A DNA stretch of 61,349 nucleotides from Bacillus sp. ISL-7 (GTDB lineage Bacteria; Bacillota; Bacilli; Bacillales_B; DSM-18226): assembly GCF_018613065.1 (NCBI RefSeq), contig NZ_JAGGQW010000025.1, positions 1 to 61,349 on the forward strand, written 5' to 3'. The translations under genes and the position numbers were made by a program. A model generated the notes under the pieces. It did not search any database and had not been told where the DNA came from. It worked only from the letters and a program-made list of their open reading frames with translations. Numbering within the stretch: the stretch's first letter is position 1; the number at the start of each line of letters is the position of its first letter. Positions 24,162-35,900 of the stretch are shown in pieces.

Positions 24162-25136
24162 CTATAAGGAACGGACAGTGTCACGTTCAACAATTTGATG
24201 GGGAAAAATCTGATTCACGGTAACAGAGGGATCCAATAATAACTGAACGGAGGACCTTCCCATTTCGTATAATGGCTGCGCTACCGTCGTAAGTGGCGGA
24301 ATCGCCTTTTCAGCCGTTGGAGTGTTATCAAACCCAATAAGCGATAGTTTTTCTGGAACTCTGATTCCTTGTTTATATAAAAAAGATAATGCACCTGCAG
24401 CCATTTCATCACTTGCACAAAATACCCCTGTAATGGACGGATCGTTGTTTAATAATTGATCCATACATTCTATTCCACTTTTAAAATGATAATCGCCGTG
24501 CGTAATCTTTTCATTGGTTACTTTTATACCAGCGTCATTTAACGCATCTGTAAATCCTTTTACACGTGGAATGGTCGTTACGGCATCTTCTTTTGTTCCT
24601 GCAATCATCCCAATACGAGAATGACCCTTTTTAATTAGATAGGCTGCAGCATCATATGAAGCTTGATAATCATCCACTTTTAAAAAACGTATAGGATAGT
24701 TTGTTTGGGTTGCGACTAATACTACCGGTACCTTCATCATTTCTATCTGTTTATATTCATCAGGCGTAATCGTGCCACTCACCATAATAATTCCATCTAC
24801 ACGTTTTTCATACAAAGTTTGTAAATAATCCCTTGTACGATAGTTTGTTTTACAGATCATCACAGTATAACCAAGCTCATGAGCACGTTCCTCAATCCCT
24901 GCAAGAACCTCATTTGCAAATAGATGTGATACATCGGGGACAAGAACGCCAATTGTTTTTGTTTCACGATTAATCAAACCCCGGGCAACAGCGTTAGGCT
25001 GATAGCCAATCGATTCAATCACTTGTTCTACCCGCTGTTTCGTTTCTTCAGAGTAGCCTGGCAGGTTATTTAAAATACGAGAAACAGTCGCGACAGATAC
25101 CCCTGCTTGTTTTGCTACATCTTTAATAGTAACCAT
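24162..25136 (-). CDS. LacI-family regulator (MdxR-like)
   Basis: This 324-residue repressor has the LacI helix-turn-helix TIKDVAKQAGVSVATVSRIL, a hinge helix with NAVARGLI, and a periplasmic-binding-like ligand domain (IGVLVPDVSHLFANEVLAGI, GIIMVSGTI, VDDYQASYDAA, GVFCASDEMAAGA). It lies behind the mdx importer genes. Its own leader has GTAAACGTTTTAC, and the same palindrome occurs twice at the neopullulanase promoter. That suggests autoregulation and control of maltodextrin genes. The ligand is probably maltose or a maltodextrin. Confidence 0.87.
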   Translation of the reverse strand: MVTIKDVAKQAGVSVATVSRILNNLPGYSEETKQRVEQVIESIGYQPNAVARGLINRETKTIGVLVPDVSHLFANEVLAGIEERAHELGYTVMICKTNYRTRDYLQTLYEKRVDGIIMVSGTITPDEYKQIEMMKVPVVLVATQTNYPIRFLKVDDYQASYDAAAYLIKKGHSRIGMIAGTKEDAVTTIPRVKGFTDALNDAGIKVTNEKITHGDYHFKSGIECMDQLLNNDPSITGVFCASDEMAAGALSFLYKQGIRVPEKLSLIGFDNTPTAEKAIPPLTTVAQPLYEMGRSSVQLLLDPSVTVNQIFPHQIVERDTVRSL

Positions 25137-25157
25137 TATCTATCACCAACTTTCCAC

Positions 25158-25170
25158 GTAAACGTTTTAC
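25158..25170. promoter_or_regulatory. operator in front of lacI-type gene 1
   Basis: GTAAACGTTTTAC is a near-palindrome matching those at 29541 and 29583. It lies 22 bases upstream of the regulator start. Confidence 0.55.
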
Positions 25171-25274
25171 TAATAAACATTACCATATGTATAAAACTAC
25201 TTCAACATCCTTTCACTCCTTTTCATTTCTATGTTTTTGTAGGATGAAATTCTAAAGCATTGCCTAAAAATTCG

Positions 25275-25349
25275 AAAAGAGAAGCAATGAAACTCTACCG
25301 CCATTCCTGCTAGTGAATGAAGCAATCCATTTTTCATTTCTTCTCTTTT
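25275..25349 (-). terminator. terminator after the mdx importer operon
   Basis: AAAAGAGAAGCAATGAAA (25275-25292) pairs with TTTCATTTCTTCTCTTTT (25332-25349) with one mismatch. A CGAATTTTTAGG tail follows on the minus strand. It lies about 40 bases after the mdxG stop. Confidence 0.55.
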
Positions 25350-25386
25350 ACTAAAATCGAAAACTTTTACGGAAGTCCCTTCATCA

Positions 25387-26226
25387 TTAACCTTTATTGG
25401 CCCCTGCTTTCAGTCCTTCTGTAAGATGACCCTGGAATATAAGGAATAAAATCGTAATTGGTACAGCGACTAACACCGCACCGGCAGCAAAGTTAGTAAA
25501 CTCTGTATTACCCCGGCCTGTTACCATCTCGAATAGCCCAACAGCCAATGTTTTCTTTTCATCAGAGCGTAAAACAAGCTTTGCAAAAATAAAGTCCATC
25601 CACGGCCCGATAAAGTTTGTAACAGCCACAAACACTAGAATAGGCTTTGAGAGTGGCATCATAATTTTATAGAAAATCGTCATATGGCTGGCACCGTCAA
25701 TTTTCGCTGCTTCTTCAAGACTTTTTGGGAAGCCGTCAAAGTATCCCTTCACAAGCCACGCACCAAATGGAATCGATCCTCCGGAATAAAGGAGAATGAG
25801 TCCCCAATGGTTGTCGAGTAAATTCATTTGCAGTAATAGGATATAGATAGCAATCATGCCCATAAAGCCAGGAAACATTTGCAAAACAAGCATGGTCAAT
25901 AAGCCTTGTTTTCTTCCGGGAAAACGAAATCTGGAAAAAGCATAGGCTGCTGTTACGACTAGAAGCGTAGACAATATCATATTCGCGAATGCAATTTTCA
26001 ACGTATTTTTATACCATAATAGATAATCCGTTTCTTTAAATAGATATTGATAATGTACAAATGACAAAGACTCAGGAATTAAACGAGTAGAGAATAAAGA
26101 GTTTCCTGGGTTCATAGAACCAGTTAGAATCCAAATTACAGGGTATAAAATAAATACCGTTGTTATGATTAAAATGGTATAAATAATGGTATGATTAATT
26201 TTCTTTTTAAAGCTTAAACCCATCAT
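25387..26226 (-). CDS. mdxG: maltodextrin ABC transporter permease MdxG
   Basis: This 279-residue inner-membrane permease has six hydrophobic segments and the EAA loop EEAAKIDGASHMTIFYKIMMPLS, which contacts the ATPase. The C-terminus (FLIFQGHLTEGLKAGANKG) is typical of MalG/MdxG. The start overlaps the mdxF stop (ATGA). No ATPase gene is present, so the shared ATPase MsmX, encoded elsewhere in Bacillus, probably energises it. Confidence 0.87.
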   Translation of the reverse strand: MMGLSFKKKINHTIIYTILIITTVFILYPVIWILTGSMNPGNSLFSTRLIPESLSFVHYQYLFKETDYLLWYKNTLKIAFANMILSTLLVVTAAYAFSRFRFPGRKQGLLTMLVLQMFPGFMGMIAIYILLLQMNLLDNHWGLILLYSGGSIPFGAWLVKGYFDGFPKSLEEAAKIDGASHMTIFYKIMMPLSKPILVFVAVTNFIGPWMDFIFAKLVLRSDEKKTLAVGLFEMVTGRGNTEFTNFAAGAVLVAVPITILFLIFQGHLTEGLKAGANKG

Positions 26227-27629
26227 GACATCATATCCTCCTCTTTAAAGGCTTTTGTTCTTTTAAAGTTCCAAATGGAGAATGTAGCAATCACAACGAA
26301 AATCAATATGGAGATGACAGAAGCCATTGCAAATTGATTATTGTCCAGTGTCAGTTTATAAATCCAGCTTATCAAAATGTCTGTCGATCCTGCATAACTA
26401 TAATCCACATTGACAGGTCCGCCTTCTGTCATTAAATAAATAATGTTAAAGTTATTAAAATTTCCCGCAAAAGACATGATCGCAAGTGGTGCAGTCGCAA
26501 ACATCATCAATGGCATGGTAATTTTCCAAAATTTTTGTACGGGTGATGCACCATCCACATCAGCCGCTTCATATATTTCTTTATCAATACTTGTTAGGAC
26601 CCCGCTCATTAATACCATCCAGAATGGAAAGCCAAACCACATATTAACAACAACAAGTGTCATTTTCGCCCATAATGGATCTGATAACCAAGGGATTGCA
26701 TGCTGAATCACACCCAAGTCCATTAAATAACGATTTAAAGGACCAAATTCACCATTAAAAATGTTTCTCATGATTAAAATCGAAACAAACTGCGGAATCG
26801 CCCATGGCAGGATAAAAATGCTTCGCCAAAACTTTTTCAATTTAATTCCTTGCTGGTTAAGTAATACAGCGAAAAAAAGTCCTAAGAAAAAAGTGGTAGC
26901 AGTTGAAAGAATGGCCCAAACAACGGTCCATGAAAACACACCATAAAAAGTAGCACTCCATGTTTTCATTTGAAACAGCTGAATAAAGGTATCAAATCCT
27001 ACCCAATCCACTAAGTGCTTTGGCGGCAAGTGATTGGGTGCAGAATAATTGGTAAAAGCTATTAAAATACCAAATAACAATGGAAGAATGGTTAGAAAAG
27101 CTGTAAATAGAACAGAGGGTGTTAACAAAATATAAGGAAATCCATTTTCCCATATATTTTTAAACATCTCTTTTGCGTTATTAGGTTTAATTCCTTTTTC
27201 ATTTTTAACGGCAACCTTATAGGCATCCCGAATATTTAAATAATAGAACCATAGGAAAAGCAGGAATGAAATTAAAAATATGATTCCGTCAATTAATAAG
27301 AAAATGGAATGGTCTCCCGGAACGATTTTAAACCCGTCCCGATGCTGAGGTGTTTCCCCTAATGTTGTAAGCCCCCACATAGCCCATCGGAAAGGGACCG
27401 TCCAAAAAATTAGCAGATACAATTCCAGTGCTAAAAAGCTCAATCCTTTTACTATTTGTCGATTATACAGCTGTCCAAGTCCCATAAATAATCCGGAAAG
27501 TATAGCAGACATTCTAGGTTTTGTCAGGAATGGTTTTTTAGCTGGTTGCGGTGATTTTCTAATCTTTGATCCATGTTTTTGCGGGTTAGGCAGTTGATCT
27601 TCTACATATTTTCGAGCTGTCGAACTCAT
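26223..27629 (-). CDS. mdxF: maltodextrin ABC transporter permease MdxF
   Basis: A 468-residue permease. The N-terminal 120 residues carry extra hydrophobic segments before the MalF-type core, as in Bacillus MdxF. The core shows NIWENGFPYILLTPSVLF, the EAA loop EIYEAADVDGASPVQKFWKI and the late YKLTLDNNQFAMASVISI segment. An AGGAGG site precedes ATG 27629. It forms the channel with MdxG and takes maltodextrin from MdxE. Confidence 0.88.
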   Translation of the reverse strand: MSSTARKYVEDQLPNPQKHGSKIRKSPQPAKKPFLTKPRMSAILSGLFMGLGQLYNRQIVKGLSFLALELYLLIFWTVPFRWAMWGLTTLGETPQHRDGFKIVPGDHSIFLLIDGIIFLISFLLFLWFYYLNIRDAYKVAVKNEKGIKPNNAKEMFKNIWENGFPYILLTPSVLFTAFLTILPLLFGILIAFTNYSAPNHLPPKHLVDWVGFDTFIQLFQMKTWSATFYGVFSWTVVWAILSTATTFFLGLFFAVLLNQQGIKLKKFWRSIFILPWAIPQFVSILIMRNIFNGEFGPLNRYLMDLGVIQHAIPWLSDPLWAKMTLVVVNMWFGFPFWMVLMSGVLTSIDKEIYEAADVDGASPVQKFWKITMPLMMFATAPLAIMSFAGNFNNFNIIYLMTEGGPVNVDYSYAGSTDILISWIYKLTLDNNQFAMASVISILIFVVIATFSIWNFKRTKAFKEEDMMS

Positions 27630-27658
27630 ATTTCATCCTCCTTTTGAAATGAGAGGCC

Positions 27659-27760
27659 GGACTCGTAAGACGTCACCCCCTTAAACCAACAAAATAGATA
27701 GTTTTCTCTCAGGAAGAGCATTCTATATATTTTGTTATCAGGGAGACTTACCCACGAGTC
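27659..27760 (-). repeat. inverted repeat between mdxE and mdxF
   Basis: GGACTCGT (27659-27666) and ACGAGTC (27754-27760) can pair across about 87 bases, with additional CTTA/TAAG pairing inside. No U-run follows. In the mdx mRNA it may act as a 3' stabiliser of the binding-protein message, allowing more MdxE than permease. Confidence 0.35.
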
Positions 27761-27779
27761 AGACTCATTTTTAATGTAA

Positions 27780-29105
27780 TTATTTAGTCTGGGACTTGAT
27801 GGCATCTTTAATTTGTTGAACCCCTTTATCCAGTGCTGTTTGAGGTTCAGCAGCCTTATTCCAAATCGCTGTATAAGCCACTTCCTCCGCACCCCATACA
27901 TTTTGCATTTCAGGGATATTAGGCATTGAAATAGAATATTGTGCTTGTTCTAAGAATGTATATTTGATTTTGTCTTGCTTAATGGTTTCATTTTCTAATA
28001 ATGCTTTAGAAGGCGGCAGCTGACCTGTCATTTCATAACGTTTTAACAGCATTTCATCACTTGTTGCAAATTTAGCCAACAATGTCGCTGCTTGTGGATA
28101 TTTACTATAAGCATTTACATAATAGGCCTTAGATCCTGAAAAAGTGGTTGGAACTTTCCCATTGTCAAGTTTCGGCAGCGTTGTAATACCAAAGTTCACT
28201 TTAGCCTCTGTATAGCTTTTCACCATCCAAGGACCAGTGATATTATATAAAAGTTTACCTTCAGTAAAGTATGAATTGATGACATCTCCAGTAAGGTCTT
28301 CTTTTTTCAGCGGCAAGATTTCATCACGGATACGCTGCATTAATTTCGCTGCTTTTAGTGAACCTTCATTGTTTAAACCAATTTCATTTGGATCTGTATT
28401 TTTGTCCCCGAAAATATAACCGCCATATCCTCCAACAAATCCATGTATTAAGTAGAAATTACCTGGTTCGATCATGAAACCATATGAACCGGGATGTTTT
28501 TTCTGAAACTCTTTCGATTGCTTGATTAATTCTTCCATTGTTTCGGCTGGTTTAAAGCCCATTTCATCCAATAAAGTTTTGTTATAGAAAAGGGCAACTC
28601 CTTCAATGTTTAACGGATAACCAAATGTTTTAAGCTTGCCCTCTTCATCTTTTGCAGATACGGCTGTATTGGCACCGTCCATAAAGCGCTCTTTATATTC
28701 ATCGGCATAATAGTTATCATAAACTAATCCAGCCTTGCTCATCTTTCCTAAATGATCGTGGGCCGCATTAAATACGTCCGCTCCTAATCCCGCTGGACCA
28801 TCTGTTTCAAGCTTTACAGGTGCATCAGTATGATTGACATTTGCATATTTAACCGGGATTCCATATTTTTTAGTGAATTCTTTCGCGACATATTTTGCCC
28901 ATTCACCTTCCTCATCCTTGTTATCCCATAAAACCAGCTTTGCTCCTTCTTCCGGAGTGATTTCTTCTTTTGCTGTTTCTTTTGCTGAACTGCTTTTAGC
29001 GGTTTCTTTAGAAGCTTCTCCTCCTGTTTGGGCCCCTGGCTTACTACATGCTGCTAATGCAAATAGTAACAGTGCGATTAAAGATAGATTTAATAGCTTT
29101 TTCAA
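27780..29105 (-). CDS. mdxE: maltodextrin-binding lipoprotein MdxE
   Basis: This 441-residue substrate-binding lipoprotein has a signal ending LLLFALAAC, with Cys as the lipid anchor, followed by a Ser/Lys-rich linker. The mature part is a MalE-type binding protein (KLVLWDNKDEEGEWAKYVAKE; GFMIEPGNFYLIHGFVGGYGG; ITGPWMV). The start is TTG 29105 behind AAAGGTGGG; the longer frame from GTG 29117 would start inside that ribosome site. It captures maltodextrins released outside by the amylopullulanase and hands them to MdxFG. Confidence 0.88.
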   Translation of the reverse strand: MKKLLNLSLIALLLFALAACSKPGAQTGGEASKETAKSSSAKETAKEEITPEEGAKLVLWDNKDEEGEWAKYVAKEFTKKYGIPVKYANVNHTDAPVKLETDGPAGLGADVFNAAHDHLGKMSKAGLVYDNYYADEYKERFMDGANTAVSAKDEEGKLKTFGYPLNIEGVALFYNKTLLDEMGFKPAETMEELIKQSKEFQKKHPGSYGFMIEPGNFYLIHGFVGGYGGYIFGDKNTDPNEIGLNNEGSLKAAKLMQRIRDEILPLKKEDLTGDVINSYFTEGKLLYNITGPWMVKSYTEAKVNFGITTLPKLDNGKVPTTFSGSKAYYVNAYSKYPQAATLLAKFATSDEMLLKRYEMTGQLPPSKALLENETIKQDKIKYTFLEQAQYSISMPNIPEMQNVWGAEEVAYTAIWNKAAEPQTALDKGVQQIKDAIKSQTK

Positions 29106-29196
29106 ATTAATTCCCACCTTTTGATTTATTAATATTTATCTCAATGCTTATTTGGTAAAGTTTCTACCAAAATAAACAGTTGAAAATTTAAGTCAC

Positions 29197-29212
29197 TGCA
29201 ACCGTTTGCACA
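29197..29212. promoter_or_regulatory. operator upstream of mdxE
   Basis: TGCAACCGTTTGCACA closely resembles the palindrome GTGCAAACGTTTGCAC at 32877. It lies about 90 bases upstream of the mdxE start and is probably a site for the LacI protein at 31546-32601. Confidence 0.5.
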
Positions 29213-29217
29213 ATTGG

Positions 29218-29500
29218 CTAAAGTGTAACTTTACTAAAGTCACTTTCTTTTTCTGATAAAGTGAACTCTTTTGCTTTACCTGTTAAATGGTGGATAACCA
29301 GCATTTGTTCGCTAGGGGTCACTCGTTTATATGAAAGAATTCCTTCTACTTCTGTAAAAGAGGCTTCCATTTCACCTTCAAACAGCACCTTATTGGAGTC
29401 TGCGTACATGAATCATCTTTTTATAATGATTTAATAGAGAATTTTCATCTTTAAGCTCGGCTTCGGCAGAAAGTTTTTCAAAATCTTGATTTTGGATAAG
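29218..29500 (-). pseudogene. GH13 alpha-glucosidase C-terminal relic
   Basis: Two frames together read EAELKDENSLLNHYKKMIHV, then SNKVLFEGEMEASF and VEGILSYKRVTPSEQMLV. This matches the end of oligo-1,6-glucosidase-type enzymes (DPDSLLxxYKKLIxLR, then the C-terminal beta domain). A frameshift lies near 29410 and the barrel is gone. Bacillus mdx clusters contain malL, so this may be its remnant. Confidence 0.55.
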
Positions 29501-29540
29501 CGGTTCCCAGTAACAAAAAAATTCTAAAAATCGGTTTTAC

Positions 29541-29552
29541 GTAAACGTTTAC
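29541..29552. promoter_or_regulatory. operator 1 at neopullulanase promoter
   Basis: GTAAACGTTTAC is a perfect palindrome overlapping the -35 box, so binding should block RNA polymerase. Confidence 0.6.
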
Positions 29553-29576
29553 TTTACTATTAAAAAAATATATAAT
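29548..29576 (+). promoter_or_regulatory. neopullulanase promoter
   Basis: TTTACT (29548-29553), a 17-base spacer and a consensus TATAAT (29571-29576) form a sigma-A promoter flanked by two identical operator cores. Confidence 0.6.
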
Positions 29577-29582
29577 GATTAC

Positions 29583-29594
29583 GTAAACGTTTAA
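29583..29594. promoter_or_regulatory. operator 2 at neopullulanase promoter
   Basis: GTAAACGTTTAA repeats operator 1 exactly 42 bases downstream, about four helical turns. It is placed just after the -10, as expected for cooperative repression. Confidence 0.6.
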
Positions 29595-29746
29595 CTTATC
29601 TTGTAATCTATTACATCACTCTAATTCTGAATAGTCAATATATTATTTATTTTTGTTTAATCATTATAATTTTTGATTTTTTTTGAAAACGAGACTTAGA
29701 AATAATTGAAATCTTTCTAATGATTTATCAAATTTAGCTGAAATGA

Positions 29747-31510
<1,764 letters not shown>

Positions 31511-31517
31511 AACAATG

Positions 31518-31574
31518 AAAAAGCAGACGGTCTAGAGGGAATCTTTTATAGATTCTCATTACTATCTGCTTTTT
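31518..31574. terminator. bidirectional terminator between convergent genes
   Basis: AAAAAGCAGA (31518-31527) pairs with TCTGCTTTTT (31565-31574), with an inner GAATC/GATTC stem. It overlaps the last codons of the lacI-type gene and serves the neopullulanase gene as well. Confidence 0.65.
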
Positions 31575-32601
31575 GTTTCTCCAGGGGGTGACTGCATGAT
31601 TGACGTTCAACCAATTGATGAGGAATGATAATCCGTTTGGTTGGTTCTGTCCGATCTTCGATTAGTTGAATCAAACTCCTCGATGCTTGATATCCAAGCT
31701 CAAAAATATGAATATCCACTGAAGTTAACGGTGGTTTGGACATTTCTGCTAAGAGGACGTTATTAAAACTAACGACTGAGATTTCTTCCGGAACCCTGAT
31801 TCCCAGCTCATCTAATGTACTTAGTACACCTAGTGCCATTAAATCATCAACCACTACGAGTGAAGTTGGGCGTTGCTCAAGTGCCATTAACTCACTCACC
31901 GCCTCTTGACCGCCTTCCCTTAGGAATTCCTCATGAAGGATATATTCATTTTTTATAGGAATGTTTGCCTTTTTTAAAGCCTGCCTATACCCATTCAAAC
32001 GGTCAACCGTAACCATTAGTTCTGGGTTCCCTCCAATAAAAGCAATTTTCCGATGGCCATGGTCTATTAAGTATTCAGTAGCTTCTCTCATGGCACGAAC
32101 ATTATCATTATCAACATGTGTGATTTCTTCTGCATCTTTAGAAGGTTTTCCAATAACAACAAAAGGAAAATCCCTTTCTCTTAAGTACGAAATGACTTTA
32201 TCCTCCACCTTGGAGTTAAGAAGAATCATGCCATCTACTCTTTTCCCTTGTACCATATTAATAACTGCTTCAAGTGTTTCGTTTTCTAATTTCCCTGTTG
32301 TCATCTGCAAAGCATATTTTTTTTCACGGGCCCCCTCACTTATTCCCTGTAAAATAGAAGGGAAAAACGGATTCTGAAAAACGACATCTCCAGAACTCGG
32401 CATGACAAGCCCTATTGTTTGGGTTGATTGACTGGCAAGACTTCTGGCATTTTGGTTAGGATGATACCCTAGCTGTTCCATTGCTTTTTTAACTTTTCGT
32501 TTCGTCGCTTCACTAATTCGTGAATTATTGGCAATTACTCTTGAAACAGTTGATGGTGCGACATTTGCAAGCTTTGCCACATCCTTGATGGTAACAGCCA
32601 T
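31546..32601 (-). CDS. LacI-family regulator
   Basis: This 351-residue repressor starts at ATG 32601 behind AGAGGGGAG; the longer frame to 32622 would start upstream of that site. The helix-turn-helix is TIKDVAKLANVAPSTVSRVI and the hinge NQNARSLASQ. The ligand domain includes IGLVMPSSGDVVFQNPFF, VDGMILLNSK, VDNDNVRAM and LVVVDDLMALGVL. It is divergent from the amylopullulanase gene, with a perfect operator palindrome in between. It probably senses a maltodextrin. Confidence 0.87.
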   Translation of the reverse strand: MAVTIKDVAKLANVAPSTVSRVIANNSRISEATKRKVKKAMEQLGYHPNQNARSLASQSTQTIGLVMPSSGDVVFQNPFFPSILQGISEGAREKKYALQMTTGKLENETLEAVINMVQGKRVDGMILLNSKVEDKVISYLRERDFPFVVIGKPSKDAEEITHVDNDNVRAMREATEYLIDHGHRKIAFIGGNPELMVTVDRLNGYRQALKKANIPIKNEYILHEEFLREGGQEAVSELMALEQRPTSLVVVDDLMALGVLSTLDELGIRVPEEISVVSFNNVLLAEMSKPPLTSVDIHIFELGYQASRSLIQLIEDRTEPTKRIIIPHQLVERQSCSHPLEKQKADSNENL

Positions 32602-32876
32602 TTCTTCTCCCCTCTCATTCAAAGTTAATTGATTCTACTACTAATTTTAATAGAATAGAAACGGTCATTTTTGCATATTCCATCGTCTTTACAGCACTTA
32701 CATTTACGAAATCGGTTGCACAATCTACCCTTTATTATAAAGTGTTTACAACCAGTTATACAGCTAAAAAATAATGACTTCCCGATTTGGTGATGATGTA
32801 TCAGAAAATTTAGATTTTTTTCAACTTTCTATTGAATTGTGCTGAGAAAAAGTTATAATAAATTTTGAAAGTGATT

Positions 32877-32892
32877 GTGCAAACGTTTGCAC
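32877..32892. promoter_or_regulatory. perfect LacI-type operator
   Basis: GTGCAAACGTTTGCAC is a perfect 16-base palindrome between the divergent regulator and amylopullulanase genes. A degenerate copy (TTGTGCAACCGAT on the minus strand) lies near 32711-32725. Confidence 0.65.
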
Positions 32893-32941
32893 TAATACAG
32901 TCCTCTAAGGATCTTACATACGGCTTTTTTGTGCAACTACA

Positions 32942-32955
32942 TGCAAACGCTTTTC
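32942..32955. promoter_or_regulatory. cre-like box upstream of amylopullulanase
   Basis: TGCAAACGCTTTTC matches most of the CcpA consensus and lies 34 bases before the start codon. It may add glucose repression. Confidence 0.4.
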
Positions 32956-32988
32956 TAGATTAATAGAGTTAGGGAAAGGAGATTTTTC

Positions 32989-35900
32989 ATGAAGAGAAAT
33001 CAGAGAACACTGCTGTCGCTTGTTACCGTAGTTGGACTAATTCTTCAGCTATTTTCTGGACTTGTGACAAGTCAAACAGCCAAAGCGGCAGAAACAACAC
33101 CAAAGCAGGTTGTACTTGTTGGCAGTCTGCAGGCAGTTTTAGGAAATTCAGGAGATTGGGATCCATCTTCTGTTAAAACGCAAATGGATTACCAAGGAAA
33201 TGGTTTGTACAGCCTTACTGGCACACTGCCGTCAGGGACATATGAATACAAAATCGCCATTGGAGGAGGCTGGTCCGAAAATTACGGAGACGGCGGCGCA
33301 CCTGGTGGAAACAACATTAAACTAACTCTGACCGAACAAAAAAAAGTCACCTTCTACTACAATGACAATACCCATGCCATTGCTGATAGTACCCATTACA
33401 CACTTTTAAATGAGGACAAAAAGCCCCGCTTAGTAGGAACCATTCAACCTGCCATTCACGCAGGGACTGCATGGAGTCCGACAGACTCAACAGCATTAAT
33501 GGAGGACACCCATTTTGATAACGTCTATTCCTTTACTGCAAAGGTACCTAGAGGCAGCTACGAATACAAGATTGTATTGGGCAAGGACTGGACGGAATCC
33601 TATCCTGGTTCAAATGAGAAGCTGAATGTACTATCTGATACGACAATCACATTTTTCTATAACAACCAAACAAAAGAAGTTTATTCAGATTATAAACCTA
33701 TTGGATCTGATGGCATGATAGATAAGAATGCTCTTTATCATGATTCATGGGACCAAGTATACCGGACGCCGTTTGGGGCAGTTCCAGCAGGGAAACCTGT
33801 CACCTTCCGATTATCGGCTAAAAAGGGTGACCTGACCAGAGCCAGCCTTTATGTGAAAAACTATAATACAGGCACAACAAAGGTTCTTTCAATGAAGAAT
33901 ACAGGCTGGTCAGACACAAAAGACAAAGGTGCCATTGAGTTCTGGGAAGCCACCTTTACACCGTCTGACAAAGGAGTTCACGGCTATAAATTCATTGCCG
34001 GGGATCAGGATACAACAGTGGAATACGGAGAAGACACACAGGAAGGGCATACCGGTAAAGCGGAGGATAAAAATGCAGGACTCTTCCAATTGACCGTTTT
34101 CGACCCGGGCTATCAAACACCGGATTGGATGAAGGAAGCTGTTGTTTATCAAATATATCCGGACCGTTTTTATAACGGCAACAAAGCAAATGACCATGTA
34201 AAGGATCAGATTGGAGCCCGAGGCAGCCAGCCAATAGAACATCCCGACTCCTGGTCATCCTTGCCGGATAATCCGTATGAACAAGGAACTGGCTCCTACA
34301 CAGGGGACGGAGAATTTACAAACGACTTCTTTGGCGGAGACATTGCTGGTATTAAGGCGAAGCTTGATTACCTGCAATCACTTGGCGTCAATACCCTATA
34401 TTTAAACCCAATTGCACTTGCACCGTCCAACCATAAATATGATGCAACAGACTATAAACAGGTGGATCCGATGTTTGGCTCGGAAAAAGAATTCGAGGAT
34501 TTCGCCAAGGAATTGTCTAAACGGAACATGCACCTGATTTTGGATGGGGTATTTAATCATGTGGCTGATGATTCCATCTATTTTGACCGCTACCACAAAT
34601 ATAAAACAGTGGGTGCCTATGAATACTGGTCTCGTATTTACGATTTAATGAATAACGAAAAATTGTCTGAAACTGCAGCTAAGGATAAGGCCAAACAGAA
34701 ACTCATGGCTGAAGGACAAACCTTTAGCCCATATGGCTTTGAAAACTGGTTCCATATTGAAAATGTTAAAGTTCCAAATGAAAAAGACAACGGTGTTTCG
34801 ACGGGTGAGCATTATAAGTATGAAGGCTGGTGGGGATACGACAGTCTTCCTGTATTCGAATCCGTTAACGGTACAAAGGTTGACCATCCAAGTGAACTTA
34901 ACAACACAGCATTGGCAAATTATATTTTTTATGACAAGGACTCAGTAGGAAAAACTTGGATTAATCGAGGTTCATCTGGCTGGCGCCTGGATGTAGCTAA
35001 TGAAGTGGACAGTTCCTTCTGGCAGGAATTCCGCAAGCAAATGAAGTCCAAGACTATGATAGGAGCCGGAAAAACACTTCAAAAAGAAGAAGAGCCACTT
35101 ATTCTAGGTGAAATTTGGGATGATGCATCCAAGTACTTCTTAGGGGATCAATATGACTCAGTCATGAACTATCGTTTCCGAGGAGCCATTTTGGATTACT
35201 TAAAGAACGGTAATGCCGCTAATGCTCAAAACACCCTTCTCGCTATACAGGAGGACTATCCAAAGGAAGCCTTTTATGCCCTCATGAACCTGATGGGATC
35301 CCATGATACAGCTCGGGCAATCTTCCTGTTAGGCAATGGAACGGATACGTATTTCAGAGCGGAACAAGATCCGAACTACAAATACGATGAAGGTGTGAAG
35401 CGATTGAAGCTGGCTTCTATCCTGCAAATGGGTTACCCTGGAGCACCAACCATTTATTACGGAGATGAAGCGGGTCAAACAGGATCCAAAGACCCAGATG
35501 ACCGACGCACATATCCGTGGGGGAACGAAAACAAAGACCTCATTGCACACTATCAAAAGATTGGTCAAATCCGCAAGGAAAATGCTGACCTATTCGCTCA
35601 TGGCGATCTGCACCATTTATATGCAAAGGGTGATGTGTTAGCCTATGTCCGGACAAAAGATACAAAATCTGGCCTTGTCATTATTAACAGAGGGAAAACC
35701 ACACAAACGGTTGATATCGATACAAAAGTGCTGCTCGCGAATGGTCTTCGTTTTGTGGACCAATTGGACCCTAAATATCTGACTACAACGAAGGATGGCA
35801 AGCTGTCATTAACAGTTCCAGCAGAGTCCGGAAGAATGTTAATAACGGTTAATGATGTTAAACAACCACAGCCTGTTAAAGAAGTTACCGGCACAGCTGG

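Noticed and set aside
27626..27901. Minus-strand frame of 91 codons between mdxE and mdxF
   Set aside because: It overlaps the end of mdxE in another frame and has no ribosome site of its own.
31961..32377. Plus-strand frame of 138 codons
   Set aside because: It lies antisense inside the LacI-type gene and mirrors its codon structure.
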